This document shows, in pieces, positions 28,476 to 38,813 of a stretch of 64,000 bases of DNA. Each line of letters begins with the position of its first letter. Within the stretch, counting starts at the first letter, position 1. The translations under genes were made by a program, and so were the position numbers. The notes below the pieces were generated by a model. It was not told where the DNA came from, did not search any database, and saw nothing but the letters and a program-made list of their open reading frames with translations. This DNA is from Tetramitus jugosus. Taxonomy: Eukaryota; Heterolobosea; Eutetramitea; Acrasida; Vahlkampfiidae. The stretch lies in contig OW569388.1 of assembly GCA_937625935.1 (NCBI GenBank), positions 186,001 to 250,000 of the forward strand, written 5' to 3'.

Positions 28476-30365
28476 TTAGTTGGATGCGGTGTCAGATGCC
28501 TTCTTGGTTGGCTTTCTTCTGAAAATAGATAGTAGCCTTCGTGTTCGTCGTTTCTTCTCCTCATTCTTTGGTTTACTCAAGTACTGATCATCTCTTGATG
28601 AGTGTAACCTCAAGCTATTGCTGCTACCACCAGTACTACTGCTTGTAGCACTCTTCAATGGCTCAGTCTTGTTCATAAACATTTGAAATCCTACTTCATC
28701 GAATGAATAAGACTTTTGTAGTGAATTCATGGAGAGGCGATGTTGAAAATTGTGACTCTTGTTCACTGATGGCGTTGCCAAAGAGGAACAACTTGGCACA
28801 TTGTCCTTTGAGTTGTCCAACAAAAACCGAGGAGAGGATACTGGCGATACATCATGCGTCGTTTGATTCAGTGCGGGGTAACCTGCGTTGGAGAGACGAT
28901 TCTGGTTATTGAACGATTGTAGACTCACTCGTTCCATGAGTGGGACATGAGACGTCAATGATGATGAATACTCATCATTGTTTGTCAACCATGACCTTGG
29001 ACTATCATTCGTTGTCTCACCACCAGTGGCACCATTAGCACCGCCACCTGAACGAAAGATGTAACTAGAAAGACGACTGGACATTCTTCGAATGGCATGT
29101 CGCGTGGATTTTAGACTGACAGCAAGTGTACCATGAGTTGTCGATGTGCTAGAGTCGCTTCTTGGGCTCTGAACAAGTGAATCATCTTGAAAATCATCGT
29201 CATCACCATGACTCACAATACCTAATTGTCTCTTTTGAATAAAGGTGTAAAAAGTGTCCGACTTGACAAAAGCAGGAAACTTTTCAGTGGACAACTGTTC
29301 TTGAACTTCAATGACAATAGAGTCAAACAAGTTGGTAGGAGCAAATTCCTTGGCTTGTTCGTGAATTTGAATCACAGAGTCTCTTAAGCTATTGGCAATG
29401 TTTAGCTCTTGAATACTGGCTGTGCGCACAAATTGATCAATAAGAATCTTTTGGAGTTGATAAGCTCTGAGGTGATTGGCATCTAGGAGGGAATTGGAAG
29501 CATTCGTGGTGGTGGTGGGAGTGGTCGTCGTCGAATTGTATGGATTGGTCACATTGATAAAGGAAAACTCTGGGGATGTAGGAGTGGTCGCAGGACCCGT
29601 TGGAGCTAAAAAGCTTTTCCGTTTGTGTAAGAGCAACAATGGCACTTGAACACTGTAAATTTCTTCTTCCGTTGGTTTGGCGCTATTTCTTTGAATCGAT
29701 TTGGCGCTCTCACCACTTTGTAAATGAGTGACGGCTGCGCTGGAGAGTCGGTTTAAATTCCGTACCGCTTTCCACTCTTGGACCTTGTCCAAAAAATTCC
29801 AGAGCTCAGCTGTAAACTGACTCTCTAGAAAAGCTTTGAAGCACTGTCCAAAAGCTCTGTCTGTGCGCGTCGTCTCATAGTTCATGTACTGTGAGAGAGT
29901 GTCCATTTGAATAGAGAGGTCAGTCCTAGTGACTCTTCTACCGTCATTGTCAATGGAGGAGTGATCAACCGATTCTATGGTCATGTTGTTCTTCTCCTGA
30001 TAGAGCGTTGAGAGTCTGTGTGCTGTGAGAACGGTTAGTGGAGCAGTTGTAGCTGAAGTTCTACTACTGCTGTTATTGTTATTGTTGTTTGAAATATGGA
30101 GAAGTAAACTTTTGGGGGGTGAGCAGGAAGATGAAGAAAGGGATGTCGATGAAACTGTTGTTGTTGTGGGAGATGGTGGTGGAAGAGTGAGGTTCATTTT
30201 TAGGCAAAACACAAGAGCAGAGTGATGACGGTTGTTTTTTTTGGTGGTGCGGTAGTTGTCCACTTTGGCAGTTGAAGGCAGCGAACACTCTATCTGGTGG
30301 TTCTTGTGATTGTGTTTTTTTTTAAGTGCTGGTGGTTGTTTGTGGTTGGTACGTTCAAACATCAT
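28476..30365 (-). CDS. RGS-domain protein
   Basis: 629 residues from the first ATG (MMFERTNHK). Low-complexity Ser/Thr/Asn N-terminus. An RGS domain begins near residue 150: LSQYMNYETTRTDRAFGQCFKAFLESQFTAELWNFLDKVQEW, the alpha3-alpha4 region. It is split by an insertion of about 120 residues of low complexity, then resumes with APTNLFDSIVIEVQEQLSTEKFPAFVKSDTFYTFIQ, the typical alpha7-alpha8 end. RGS domains speed GTP hydrolysis on G-alpha subunits. The Ser-rich C-terminal third ends in a basic patch (KKRRTRRLLSIFRRKPTKK) that could bind membranes or act as a nuclear signal. Amoebae of this group encode many RGS genes. Confidence 0.85.
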   Translation of the reverse strand: MMFERTNHKQPPALKKKHNHKNHQIECSLPSTAKVDNYRTTKKNNRHHSALVFCLKMNLTLPPPSPTTTTVSSTSLSSSSCSPPKSLLLHISNNNNNNSSSRTSATTAPLTVLTAHRLSTLYQEKNNMTIESVDHSSIDNDGRRVTRTDLSIQMDTLSQYMNYETTRTDRAFGQCFKAFLESQFTAELWNFLDKVQEWKAVRNLNRLSSAAVTHLQSGESAKSIQRNSAKPTEEEIYSVQVPLLLLHKRKSFLAPTGPATTPTSPEFSFINVTNPYNSTTTTPTTTTNASNSLLDANHLRAYQLQKILIDQFVRTASIQELNIANSLRDSVIQIHEQAKEFAPTNLFDSIVIEVQEQLSTEKFPAFVKSDTFYTFIQKRQLGIVSHGDDDDFQDDSLVQSPRSDSSTSTTHGTLAVSLKSTRHAIRRMSSRLSSYIFRSGGGANGATGGETTNDSPRSWLTNNDEYSSSLTSHVPLMERVSLQSFNNQNRLSNAGYPALNQTTHDVSPVSSPRFLLDNSKDNVPSCSSLATPSVNKSHNFQHRLSMNSLQKSYSFDEVGFQMFMNKTEPLKSATSSSTGGSSNSLRLHSSRDDQYLSKPKNEEKKRRTRRLLSIFRRKPTKKASDTASN

Positions 30366-30410
30366 GCGTTGTAGGTGTTGTGTGTGCACATTCAAGAGAT
30401 CATTAAACAA

Positions 30411-30775
30411 GGAGAGTCGCTTGCGATTTCACAGCCCACAATCCAGGAAAGGCTACTCCAATATCACGCGTGATAAGTGATAAGTTCCATCAATAGTAAT
30501 ACTGCCTAATAGAAACCCCCTTTCAGATACAGATTAGGGAATGATCCAAAATAATGAATGCGGAATCGACGAATCTCCCGCAAGTCCTGGATTCGAAGAA
30601 AGAGCCAACTGACAAAACACCACAGTTCTTAGTGTTTTTCGTAGTGTTTTTCGTAGTGTGAAGGTGCAGAATTTAATGATGAGCCTTTAGCATGGACAAG
30701 TGTCACTCCTTTTACGGGAGACGAACAAATATGGAAAAGACCATCTAAAGGAAGAGGTACCCACGAATCCTTCCT
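30411..30775. other. Intergenic stretch, nothing found
   Basis: About 365 bp upstream of the RGS gene and downstream of the PH-F-box gene. Contains a short tandem of GTAGTGTTTTTC (two copies and a bit, about 30633-30660). No coding frame, RNA gene or element seen. Confidence 0.5.
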
Positions 30776-32890
30776 TTAGGTTTCTGCCGGCAAGTGCCCC
30801 AGTAGCGATGTGGCCGAGAGTGTCACTTGCTTGCCAGATTCAGTTTTCCACCTGTTCTCGTTCCACCTTTGTGCCAGATCACGAAACCATGGCAGGTGTC
30901 GAATCTCGTCAAAATCCTTATCTTCATCTACAGAGTGTTGATTCGCATCTGGAAGTATGAGAGCCTTGTTCAAGCATCTGCGTGCCTCCTTCTCATGATC
31001 AACTGGCGAGCACTTGAGATTGTACATGATTGAATGAAGACAAGCACGGTTATAATATGATAAACATAGTCCTGCTGTGAAGTTCTTGAGTTGCTTGTAA
31101 GTCCTGAGAGCCTCTGTATAGAGTGAGTTGATTTCTTGGCTCAAATGCTCCTGATTCCCTAGTTTGTATTGCTCGATAAACGAATGCAACATTTCGATAA
31201 GAGAGTTTCCTTGACCACAAACAGCCGCAGCATTTCCACCCGCGAGTGTTGATTGATGCCAAGTTGGAGCTGTCAAGACCTGTTCAAAGTACTGACATGA
31301 TTGCTTCAATAATTCTACTTTTTGTGGAAAAGAACAAAGCTTTGCTTTCTTGGCTGTAGAAGAACCCAGCAACAAAATTTGTGTGCGAGTCAATCTCTCA
31401 TAATTGAGGAACTTGTCCATGAAGGATTGCACTCGGTTAATCAGCTCTAGTTGACACTCTTCTGCCAACGTGGAGGTGATTGATTCAAATTTCAAAAAGC
31501 AAATATCGAGCATCTCATTGAACCAGTGTTCATAGGTGCAAGATACAATTTCGTTGTCATAATTTTCCTTTGCCTTGCTCAACCAAAAGGAGCAATTTTC
31601 AATAAAATAATTGATCACTTTGGTAATGTACCGTTCGCCTTCTGAGGTTTTCATTTGTTGTGGTGAAAGTGTTAATTTTCGAATGGCGATACCATAGTTT
31701 CTGTATAAATGTATCTGGAAGTGAACTTGTAGCATTTCTTCGAAAGTGATAGCTGCTAGCAGTGCCAAGAGTCGCTTTTCGAACTGGAATTCGATCGGAA
31801 GTTCGCGTGTGTCTTGACTGAGATGAGTCGTCTGTCGTACATCAAGTGCAGGCAGAACAATAGAGTCTGATATGAAGCACATGTGTCTCAGATCCTCTAT
31901 TGATAATTGATAGCGCTTCAGATCAGTCAACATTCTGCCTTCATACTCCCTACTTGTCACAGAAGTATCATCGTCCATCATCTCATCATCATTGATCAAC
32001 TGCTCAATTGACACATTCTCGTTCGCTTGTTGTATAGCATTCGTTTGAAACGCATGTCTCTCTCTCGTATATCGATAATAAAACAGTTCTCTCCATGAAA
32101 TGCAAGGAACATGCAACATGTCCTCAAAAAAGGTCAAATTGTGGTTCAACAGACATTGAGGCCACTGATGACGATACAAGTGACTCCAAAACAAATCCAA
32201 TCGACACAAATCGTTCAAATGTGTCGATACTCTACTCATCACCAACAATAACTCTGGTGCGTTCATCCACTGCAGAATTTGAATCAAAATTTCATCTGGA
32301 ATTTCAATCCGATGCTTATTGTGATTCCATGCAACCACTTTTTTCATTGCTCGTACCCACGATTGTCTCTCTTCCCAATCATTCATCACCAATTGAATAT
32401 TCAGTGTCATTGTTACTTCTTCTTCATTCAAAGAGGTCAGTGGTCTTAGGAATGACAGTTTCATTTGTGTTTTACAATCATCATCATTTTCATGAGAAAA
32501 TGAATGAAAATTTTTCATTTCAAATTGCATCCAACAACCATCATTATTATCATCAGTAACACATTCTTCATCATCTATAATCATTGAAGCTTCTTCTTCT
32601 TCTTCTTGTTGTTCTTCGTTCATATGACCGTACATGGCACCGTTGTACCTCATGAATGGGCCACTGGGTGTAGTCGGAGAAATTAATATGGGTGTTTTCA
32701 TGGACTCATCATCTTCATCATCATACTCACTACGACTACTACTACGAATGCAGCAGTGACTATCATCATTCTTGTTGTTTTTGATAGGATGAACAATGAA
32801 TGAATGATGAGAGAGGGATGCATAGCAAGGAACATTGTTGACGATTAGCTCACCATATTTGAGATTTTCAGTGTTGTTGATTCTCTTCAT
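30776..32890 (-). CDS. PH-domain F-box protein with TPR-like tail
   Basis: 704 residues. Residues 1-225 look like a PH domain with long acidic insertions: start KYGELIVNNV, a hydrophobic core strand SFIVHPIK, and the C-terminal helix DWEERQSWVRAMKKVVAWN. An F-box follows (IEIPDEILIQILQWMNAPELLLVMSRVSTHLNDLC, about 229-263). The rest is helical; the end YNRACLHSI...KEARRCLNKALIL...DFDEIRHLPWF fits a TPR followed by the D-x-DFD-x-LR-x-x-P-x-F motif common after TPR-like segments. A membrane-targeted SCF substrate receptor is a fair guess. Single exon; start codon is the first ATG. Confidence 0.75.
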   Translation of the reverse strand: MKRINNTENLKYGELIVNNVPCYASLSHHSFIVHPIKNNKNDDSHCCIRSSSRSEYDDEDDESMKTPILISPTTPSGPFMRYNGAMYGHMNEEQQEEEEEASMIIDDEECVTDDNNDGCWMQFEMKNFHSFSHENDDDCKTQMKLSFLRPLTSLNEEEVTMTLNIQLVMNDWEERQSWVRAMKKVVAWNHNKHRIEIPDEILIQILQWMNAPELLLVMSRVSTHLNDLCRLDLFWSHLYRHQWPQCLLNHNLTFFEDMLHVPCISWRELFYYRYTRERHAFQTNAIQQANENVSIEQLINDDEMMDDDTSVTSREYEGRMLTDLKRYQLSIEDLRHMCFISDSIVLPALDVRQTTHLSQDTRELPIEFQFEKRLLALLAAITFEEMLQVHFQIHLYRNYGIAIRKLTLSPQQMKTSEGERYITKVINYFIENCSFWLSKAKENYDNEIVSCTYEHWFNEMLDICFLKFESITSTLAEECQLELINRVQSFMDKFLNYERLTRTQILLLGSSTAKKAKLCSFPQKVELLKQSCQYFEQVLTAPTWHQSTLAGGNAAAVCGQGNSLIEMLHSFIEQYKLGNQEHLSQEINSLYTEALRTYKQLKNFTAGLCLSYYNRACLHSIMYNLKCSPVDHEKEARRCLNKALILPDANQHSVDEDKDFDEIRHLPWFRDLAQRWNENRWKTESGKQVTLSATSLLGHLPAET

Positions 32891-33112
32891 TGTGAACGTG
32901 AAGAGATGCTGGATTTTGTTTGGTGTTGTTTTGGGTTTTGTTATCTGAGATATTCTTTTTCAGTTTCAGTTTGGGAAAAGGACCGCGCTATTTATTGGTG
33001 ACCGGAAAGGAGAATCGTCTACGGTTTTCGGAAAATGCTGGCCATCGTTCGTGCAAAGGAATTTTTCTCCAGAGAAGTTTCCGCTGGACAAAGTCAATAG
33101 AAGTAAGTGACG

Positions 33113-33898
33113 ATGATGACAGATCCTAGATTGAAACTGAAAGAAGCTGTCGAGAGCACTCCAGAGAAGGATGAGAGCTTTAAATTCTATTGTCCCATTT
33201 GTATGATGTACTTTAAGAGTAAGTGACATATTCTCGAATGACCATAAAGTGAATGAACATATCCTTGTTATGTAGAAGTAATATTAATTATCCCTTTAGA
33301 GATATTAAAGTCCCAATGCTGCAATCAATACATTTGCCGTTTCTGTATCGGCGACATGAAGGAACACAGAGCAAAGAATGGTCATTCGATAGCTGATATG
33401 GATTGTCCATTTTGTACAGTATCAGGTGTACATTTTGTTCATGTTTCGAAAAATGAATTGAATATCAGAAGGTATGAAGATGAGGCTCAGATCAAAAATT
33501 TTGCGCCGATGACTCATTCTCCACTGAAACCGTCTGATTCATACGAAGTTATGAGGAAGAAGTTAATTCCGTTGAGGAGTCAAGAGAAGCCACAACAATT
33601 TGACCTTTCTGGTGTTGAGTATCACGCTATTAGAAAGGTAAAGAGTGAACCTAGCTCACCTAACAGAACAAAGAGTGATCAAGTGATATCGTTGAGAGCC
33701 CTTTTCGGTATCCATTCACGACTACCAGACAACAAAGTTTCGCCCGAAGAAGTGAAGAGGAAAAAGAAACAGGAGCGCCCAATCAGTGCTCCCATGATCA
33801 TAAGCGATAGGAACACGAAGATAAGAGTCACTTCCATGCAATCAAGCATCAGAGGATCGAAGGACGATAGAAAAACCAAATGTTGTATAATTTCGTAA
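33113..33898 (+). CDS. RING-type protein with C-terminal CaaX box, two exons
   Basis: Exon 1 33113-33218, intron 33219-33299 (81 nt, GTAAGT donor, CTTTAG acceptor), exon 2 33300-33898; 234 residues. An ATG three bases on (33116) could also start it. The intron splits the zinc-binding motif: FYCPICMMYF before, then QCCNQYICRFCIGDM and DCPFC after, giving a C4-type RING-like finger at about residues 27-85. The middle is basic and probably disordered. The last residues are KCCIIS, so the protein ends in C-I-I-S, a CaaX prenylation motif. A membrane-tethered ubiquitin ligase is the simplest reading; E3 activity is inferred only from the RING. The frame opened without the intron loses the first zinc ligands. 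Confidence 0.8.
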
Positions 33899-33972
33899 GA
33901 ATCAGAAGTTATTTATTTGCCAAGGGAAAGAACTCAAGAGGCTGTAAATACTTAAATGATTGATATTGTTTC

Positions 33973-36900
33973 TTATAGGATGTTACTGCTAGCAGTCACA
34001 AGAATTTCAATTTGCTGCTCTTTCAAAAGAACACCTGTGGAATCATTAACAGGCAGGACGATAAACTTGAGGGCACCCTCATTCAATCCTTTCACAGAAT
34101 TGATTCGGTAGTATGGGGAAAATGATCGCCCGATAAGTGAATCATCCTGGAAGATGTAATACGATAGAGTTGTTTTGGTACTTGCGTCATTGATGCTCCA
34201 GTGTAGGTTGATATGACAAATTAATTCATCGCCTGGCTCATTCATGGATTGAGGTAGCCATGTTAAGCTGAATCCTCCATCTCCAATTTTAAGTTGCTCT
34301 CTGTCTGGTACAAGATGAGCATAACCAACAGTTAATTGACCTAGCAAGAGCTTATATTCACAATTGATGTCAGACGATGAGTAGCAGCAGATACCAATAC
34401 TCCTTATCACTGATGAGACCATATCTCGAGGAATCATGACCGTTTCTCTTCTCCATCCATTCACATTGGATATTGTCGATTCTATTCTGTGAGTGATCCC
34501 ATCGGCTGATATCTCGGGCGCGCACGAGGGCAATAGATAGTGTGCTGTATTTTCCTCATCCAATAACACTAGAACAGCTCGGGAAGATGGCTGAAGTGCT
34601 TTTGTTATTGCCGTGATGAAGTATCCATTTCTCAAGTCCAAACAAGTTTTGAACAAAGAGTAAATGGAATCACTTCTTGGGTTGAAATTCTGTTTGGCGA
34701 ACATCAGTGAGGATCCTCCACAAAATGCTTCCTCATAGTAGAAAGTAACTGAGATAGATTGGTGTAGGGTTGCTTTGTCAGATGTCATGTACGACGGTAG
34801 AATACTCTGATCACTCAAGTTGTTCCATGGATTGCAAGACCTTTCTATTCCTTCTATAAAGTACTTACTGCCAACACCAGTGTTGAAATTAGAGGTAAAA
34901 GGTTCTCCATATGTTGCTACAATAGGTCTCTCCTCATAGAAATCCGCGAATCCCTCCTCTTTTGTTTGAATAGAAACAAATGGATCCGACAAGCGACTTC
35001 CAAAGTGGCCTGCCCAGTACTCAACATCCCTGCCTCCATCTCTAAAAATAATAAATCTCAACTTATCAAGTTCTTGACCTGTTACTTCAAACTGTCCTGA
35101 TAATAGATTCCATTGATTTGAACATTCGACCTTTCCTGATGAAAAACTACGAAGTATTGATTCGTCTTCTGATCTCAGCTCTAACTCCATGAACACTTCA
35201 TCAGCAAAATTGGGACCAGTTCCCTTATGCCAAACACCGAATCGAATGGCAACTGTTCCACACCTAGGAATGATATCCGCATAATCTAAAAGATCTATTC
35301 TCTGTTCCTTGGTACATGGTTGATATGAAGTAACGAAGCACTTGTCCCTAAACCCATTGCTCTCCACAGCCCATCCATCTCCTCCATTAATGATAACCTT
35401 CCAATGCTCTAAATTCGACTCTCCACTGGAGTTCTTCAGCAGTTGATATTGCCGAATTCCATTCCAAAATCGTGCCTCGTTATCCTCAAACATTAATCTT
35501 CGGGCTTTACTATCACCAGAAGCACCACATGCTTCAAATGTCCACCCTGGTGCAAATAAAGCGACAGATAATTCACACTTTTCAATCTCTTCCAATGCGA
35601 CATGTGTTGTATATCCTCCACCTCCATATGTATTTCTACCAAATATATCAATACCTACAAACACGTCCTCTTTTCTCTCTCCAGCAAGTTGAGCAGTTTT
35701 TAACAGCAACTCTGGGTTCCAACAATAGTTGAGAAAGATGGCATCACAGACATCGAAGAATTGTTTGTTCTTGAGAGTTAATGCATTCTGCCATTTCAAT
35801 TCTCCATCGATAGTGATTGAATCGTACCATATCACAAGTGAGCCAGGTATTCTTCGATGCATCTCTTGTGTCATGTAGTCCAAGAAACAGATTAACTTTT
35901 GAACACTAACCAAGTCAGGGAGGGTATTCTCAATGTTGAAGAACCACCCATCAAAACCATAGTACTCTGCCATATCGATCAATTTATCTGCGTACCTTTG
36001 CCCGTTCTTATCTTTTGACAGTAAGTAAAGAGTCTCCTTCCGTCCTTCATCCCATTCGGTAATGAAGGTAGCAAAGCACTTAACACCATTTTTGTGAGCG
36101 GTGTTGATCCACCCGACAGGTGGAATGGCTATCCTTTCGTGACTAAAGTAGATAAAATAGTCAATGTACTGCCAATGCTTGAAATTATAAACACATGGTT
36201 GATTATATCCCTGTGTCATGGCATCCTCTAGATAACCACCTTTCATATCGTGACAGTGGATTACCTTCCGCTTGTAATCTTTTAGTCTTTGTTGAAAGCG
36301 AACAGATGCCCTATTCATTGGATCAATACCGGGCTCCCATGCCTCGAGCTGTCTAACGCTAGACCAAGGTCTTGATCTAATATGCAACTCCTTCTGAAAT
36401 GCGGTATCACTTGGGTAGTGTGGTTTCTCATTCATCAACGACTCTACAAGTTGTTTTTCGCTTGTGAACTTTGTTTGTACGCTCCACTTGACACTCTCCA
36501 TACATCCAACAAAGCTGTTGCCAAACTTTTCATCTGTTCCAACGTATATTGGCCATTTGTTTGCTGAACAAGAAAAAGAGCATTGCTCCTTCCGTGCACA
36601 TACCTCTCCATCAATGAGAAGAGTGATCACTGAACTTGACTCCCTGGTTGTCGTATCCTGTGTATTATGGAAAGTAACTGCGACATGAGTCCATTTAAAC
36701 AAAGGTATTTGTACATTGGACACGAGTTCTAGTCTGCCATGACTCCACTGTGCATCAAACATCAAACGATTCGAATACTTGTCCAGATACAACTTGAAAT
36801 AGTCATCTTGGTTGCCCTTGAACAGAATCACTCTCTGTTTCTCCTTGTTTTGAACAGAACACCAATCACAGGTCACATAGATCCAACCAGAAACACAAGT

Positions 36901-37104
36901 GGTCATCACATCAGATGCTTCTCTATCCTCCATCTTCAGTACACTTTGAGAAAACAGACTCTTGTGAGACAGTCTGATACGATTGCCCACATACTGATCA
37001 ATAACAGGGTCATCGTTGTCAGTATGATCGCCTAAGAATTGACAAACAGACAACAGGGAAACACTTTGACTTGATTGATCAAGTTCTTCTTGTTGGAACA
37101 ACAT
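33973..37104 (-). CDS. GH85 endo-beta-N-acetylglucosaminidase with N-terminal LamG-like domain
   Basis: 1043 residues. About residues 60-215 form a concanavalin/laminin-G-like sandwich (WIYVTCDWC; ITLLIDGEVCARKEQ; PIYVGTDEKFGNSFVGCMESVKW). The GH85 TIM barrel follows at about 290-620: YFIYFSHERIAIPPVGWINTAHKNG, FATFITEW, and the catalytic segment GFDGWFFNIEN with the acid/base Glu392. The C-terminal 400 residues are beta-rich accessory modules as in other family members. Endo-N-acetylglucosaminidases cut the chitobiose core of N-glycans. No signal peptide is visible, which suggests a cytosolic ENGase for free oligosaccharides. Human ENGase is about 740 residues; the LamG-like N-terminus is the extra part. 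Confidence 0.92.
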   Translation of the reverse strand: MLFQQEELDQSSQSVSLLSVCQFLGDHTDNDDPVIDQYVGNRIRLSHKSLFSQSVLKMEDREASDVMTTCVSGWIYVTCDWCSVQNKEKQRVILFKGNQDDYFKLYLDKYSNRLMFDAQWSHGRLELVSNVQIPLFKWTHVAVTFHNTQDTTTRESSSVITLLIDGEVCARKEQCSFSCSANKWPIYVGTDEKFGNSFVGCMESVKWSVQTKFTSEKQLVESLMNEKPHYPSDTAFQKELHIRSRPWSSVRQLEAWEPGIDPMNRASVRFQQRLKDYKRKVIHCHDMKGGYLEDAMTQGYNQPCVYNFKHWQYIDYFIYFSHERIAIPPVGWINTAHKNGVKCFATFITEWDEGRKETLYLLSKDKNGQRYADKLIDMAEYYGFDGWFFNIENTLPDLVSVQKLICFLDYMTQEMHRRIPGSLVIWYDSITIDGELKWQNALTLKNKQFFDVCDAIFLNYCWNPELLLKTAQLAGERKEDVFVGIDIFGRNTYGGGGYTTHVALEEIEKCELSVALFAPGWTFEACGASGDSKARRLMFEDNEARFWNGIRQYQLLKNSSGESNLEHWKVIINGGDGWAVESNGFRDKCFVTSYQPCTKEQRIDLLDYADIIPRCGTVAIRFGVWHKGTGPNFADEVFMELELRSEDESILRSFSSGKVECSNQWNLLSGQFEVTGQELDKLRFIIFRDGGRDVEYWAGHFGSRLSDPFVSIQTKEEGFADFYEERPIVATYGEPFTSNFNTGVGSKYFIEGIERSCNPWNNLSDQSILPSYMTSDKATLHQSISVTFYYEEAFCGGSSLMFAKQNFNPRSDSIYSLFKTCLDLRNGYFITAITKALQPSSRAVLVLLDEENTAHYLLPSCAPEISADGITHRIESTISNVNGWRRETVMIPRDMVSSVIRSIGICCYSSSDINCEYKLLLGQLTVGYAHLVPDREQLKIGDGGFSLTWLPQSMNEPGDELICHINLHWSINDASTKTTLSYYIFQDDSLIGRSFSPYYRINSVKGLNEGALKFIVLPVNDSTGVLLKEQQIEILVTASSNIL

Positions 37105-38011
37105 AAAAAGTGCACAATGATTTATCTCCTTTTTTTTGAGTGGGCATCAGATCAAAGAGAGTTTAAGCTATGACCTCTATAAGGAGTCCAGGTTTCATAG
37201 ATCGTATGATATCAATCCCGTCAGGATGTAAAAGTGTTGAGGTGACCACCTGTTGAGAACAAAAAGATGTCAAGGAGAACATTTCGAACAGGGTAATTCA
37301 ATGAGAAGTAAGCGTCAAACATCTCGGTCCGAATCCATACATATTTGACTGTACCGAATGCAGCAACCAATGTTTCTAGGATGGATAAAAAGGACTGGAA
37401 AGAACACGCAAAACTGGATCCGAGAAACTCACATCGTAAATCGCAAGGGACGGTAAAACATCATTATGTGTGTACTGCGACTCATTTTCTACAGACCCAT
37501 TTAGCGCCTACCAAACTCGAAAACTAAGGGACAAACACGACAGCATCGTGAAGCATGCCTTTGGTCCATGATGACCCAGAGTTGAACTTTACCGTAGATG
37601 ACCACCAAAAATAGCAAGATTGGATAACGCCCGTCTACGCCTAAAAAGAAAATGGCGCGCATTGTTCCATTCGAATGTCGGTGTTTCAATGTTTGATCCC
37701 CGCCCGCTATCCCATCCAGGGCCACTCTCGCCCCTCATAAAAGCACCATGCATTTTCGAGGCCGTATGCAAAAAAACACTACAACAATTCCACCCTAACC
37801 CAATTAACATACCCCATCTCTCTTTTTCAAGAAGAGCAAGAGTGAGAACAAGAACTAGGTCCTCTGACTGTTGCTGCTTTGCTGAGTTTCCCACGACTGC
37901 TGACTACCAAGTCACATACAAGCTTTTCTGACTAAAAATCCAAGCCAAGCCCAAAAAGCATTTTTGCTTTCTCACACCAATAAGGAGGTACCAACACCAA
38001 CACACATAATT
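37105..38011. other. Intergenic stretch, possible zinc-finger relic
   Basis: About 900 bp. Around 37350-37530 one frame reads RMDKKDWKEHAKLDPRN ... HHYVCTATHFLQTHL, and just before it another frame gives FDCTECSNQCF, which together resemble a decayed C2H2-type finger. No intact gene, RNA gene or repeat. The last 100 bp before 38012 form a CA-rich leader. Confidence 0.35.
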
Positions 38012-38581
38012 ATGATGACTCAACCAATTGATGCCCATAATAACAAGGAAAATCAAGCCATGAATGGTGAGCACCCACTACTAGATGCACCACTCACTGC
38101 TGTGTCCAAGTTTACAATCATTATGGTTGACCACAGTAAGGAGAACAAGAAGACATGCACTGCTACTCCTCTAGAGGACAAGTCCACAGTGATGGTTAGC
38201 TCTGTGAGACGGAAGAAGATGATCAATGTTTTTGTTGATCTCAAGAACTGCAAGCTATTGGACAACAATGAAGAAAACAAGGAGAATATTGATCCAAACA
38301 CTGGACGGCTCAGCAGTACGCTGGTGCAAAGGAGATCAAAGAATAACAGGGAGCCACTCAGAGACATTACCCACCTCTATCATCCCTATAGCAAGCCAAC
38401 AACAACAACATTCACACACGCAACAAGAACAAGAACTTCACTAGTTGCCAAACCATTCAACACCAAAAGGACTTCACTATTGAGTAGCACCACCAACAAG
38501 GTCGTAGCTATGACTGGTGATTCTAGGAGAGTCATCAGCAGTCCCTATCAGAATAAAATGACCACGAGCAACTTTTTCTGA
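38012..38581 (+). CDS. Disordered KEN-box/D-box protein
   Basis: 189 residues from the first ATG (MMTQPIDAHN). No globular domain. It has two KEN boxes (NNKENQ near residue 13 and EENKENIDPN near residue 94) and a destruction-box-like REPLRDIT about 30 residues after the second. The combination KENIDP followed by R-x-PL-x-DIT is seen in eukaryotic cell-cycle proteins such as B-type cyclins, securins and sororin-like proteins that APC/C destroys. The rest is Lys/Arg/Ser/Thr-rich. A cell-cycle regulator degraded at mitotic exit is inferred from the motifs alone; no cyclin box is present and there is no homology call. Confidence 0.65.
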   Translation: MMTQPIDAHNNKENQAMNGEHPLLDAPLTAVSKFTIIMVDHSKENKKTCTATPLEDKSTVMVSSVRRKKMINVFVDLKNCKLLDNNEENKENIDPNTGRLSSTLVQRRSKNNREPLRDITHLYHPYSKPTTTTFTHATRTRTSLVAKPFNTKRTSLLSSTTNKVVAMTGDSRRVISSPYQNKMTTSNFF

Positions 38582-38813
38582 AATCAAGAAGGACGCACTT
38601 GTGCTCCGTCCATCATTTGAATATCTACAGTCTGTACACCCACTGCCACGCTGCATGCACATATTCAAACATTGAAATAAAATAAGAGAAAGAAAAATAT
38701 CAGTGTTGATCTCAAAAATATGCAGTGTGCACACGGTCAATGATTGATAATTATTGTATTCGTATTCGTGTGTGTATAGGCATGACTTTGGGTGCCCCAA
38801 AAAAACACAAACA

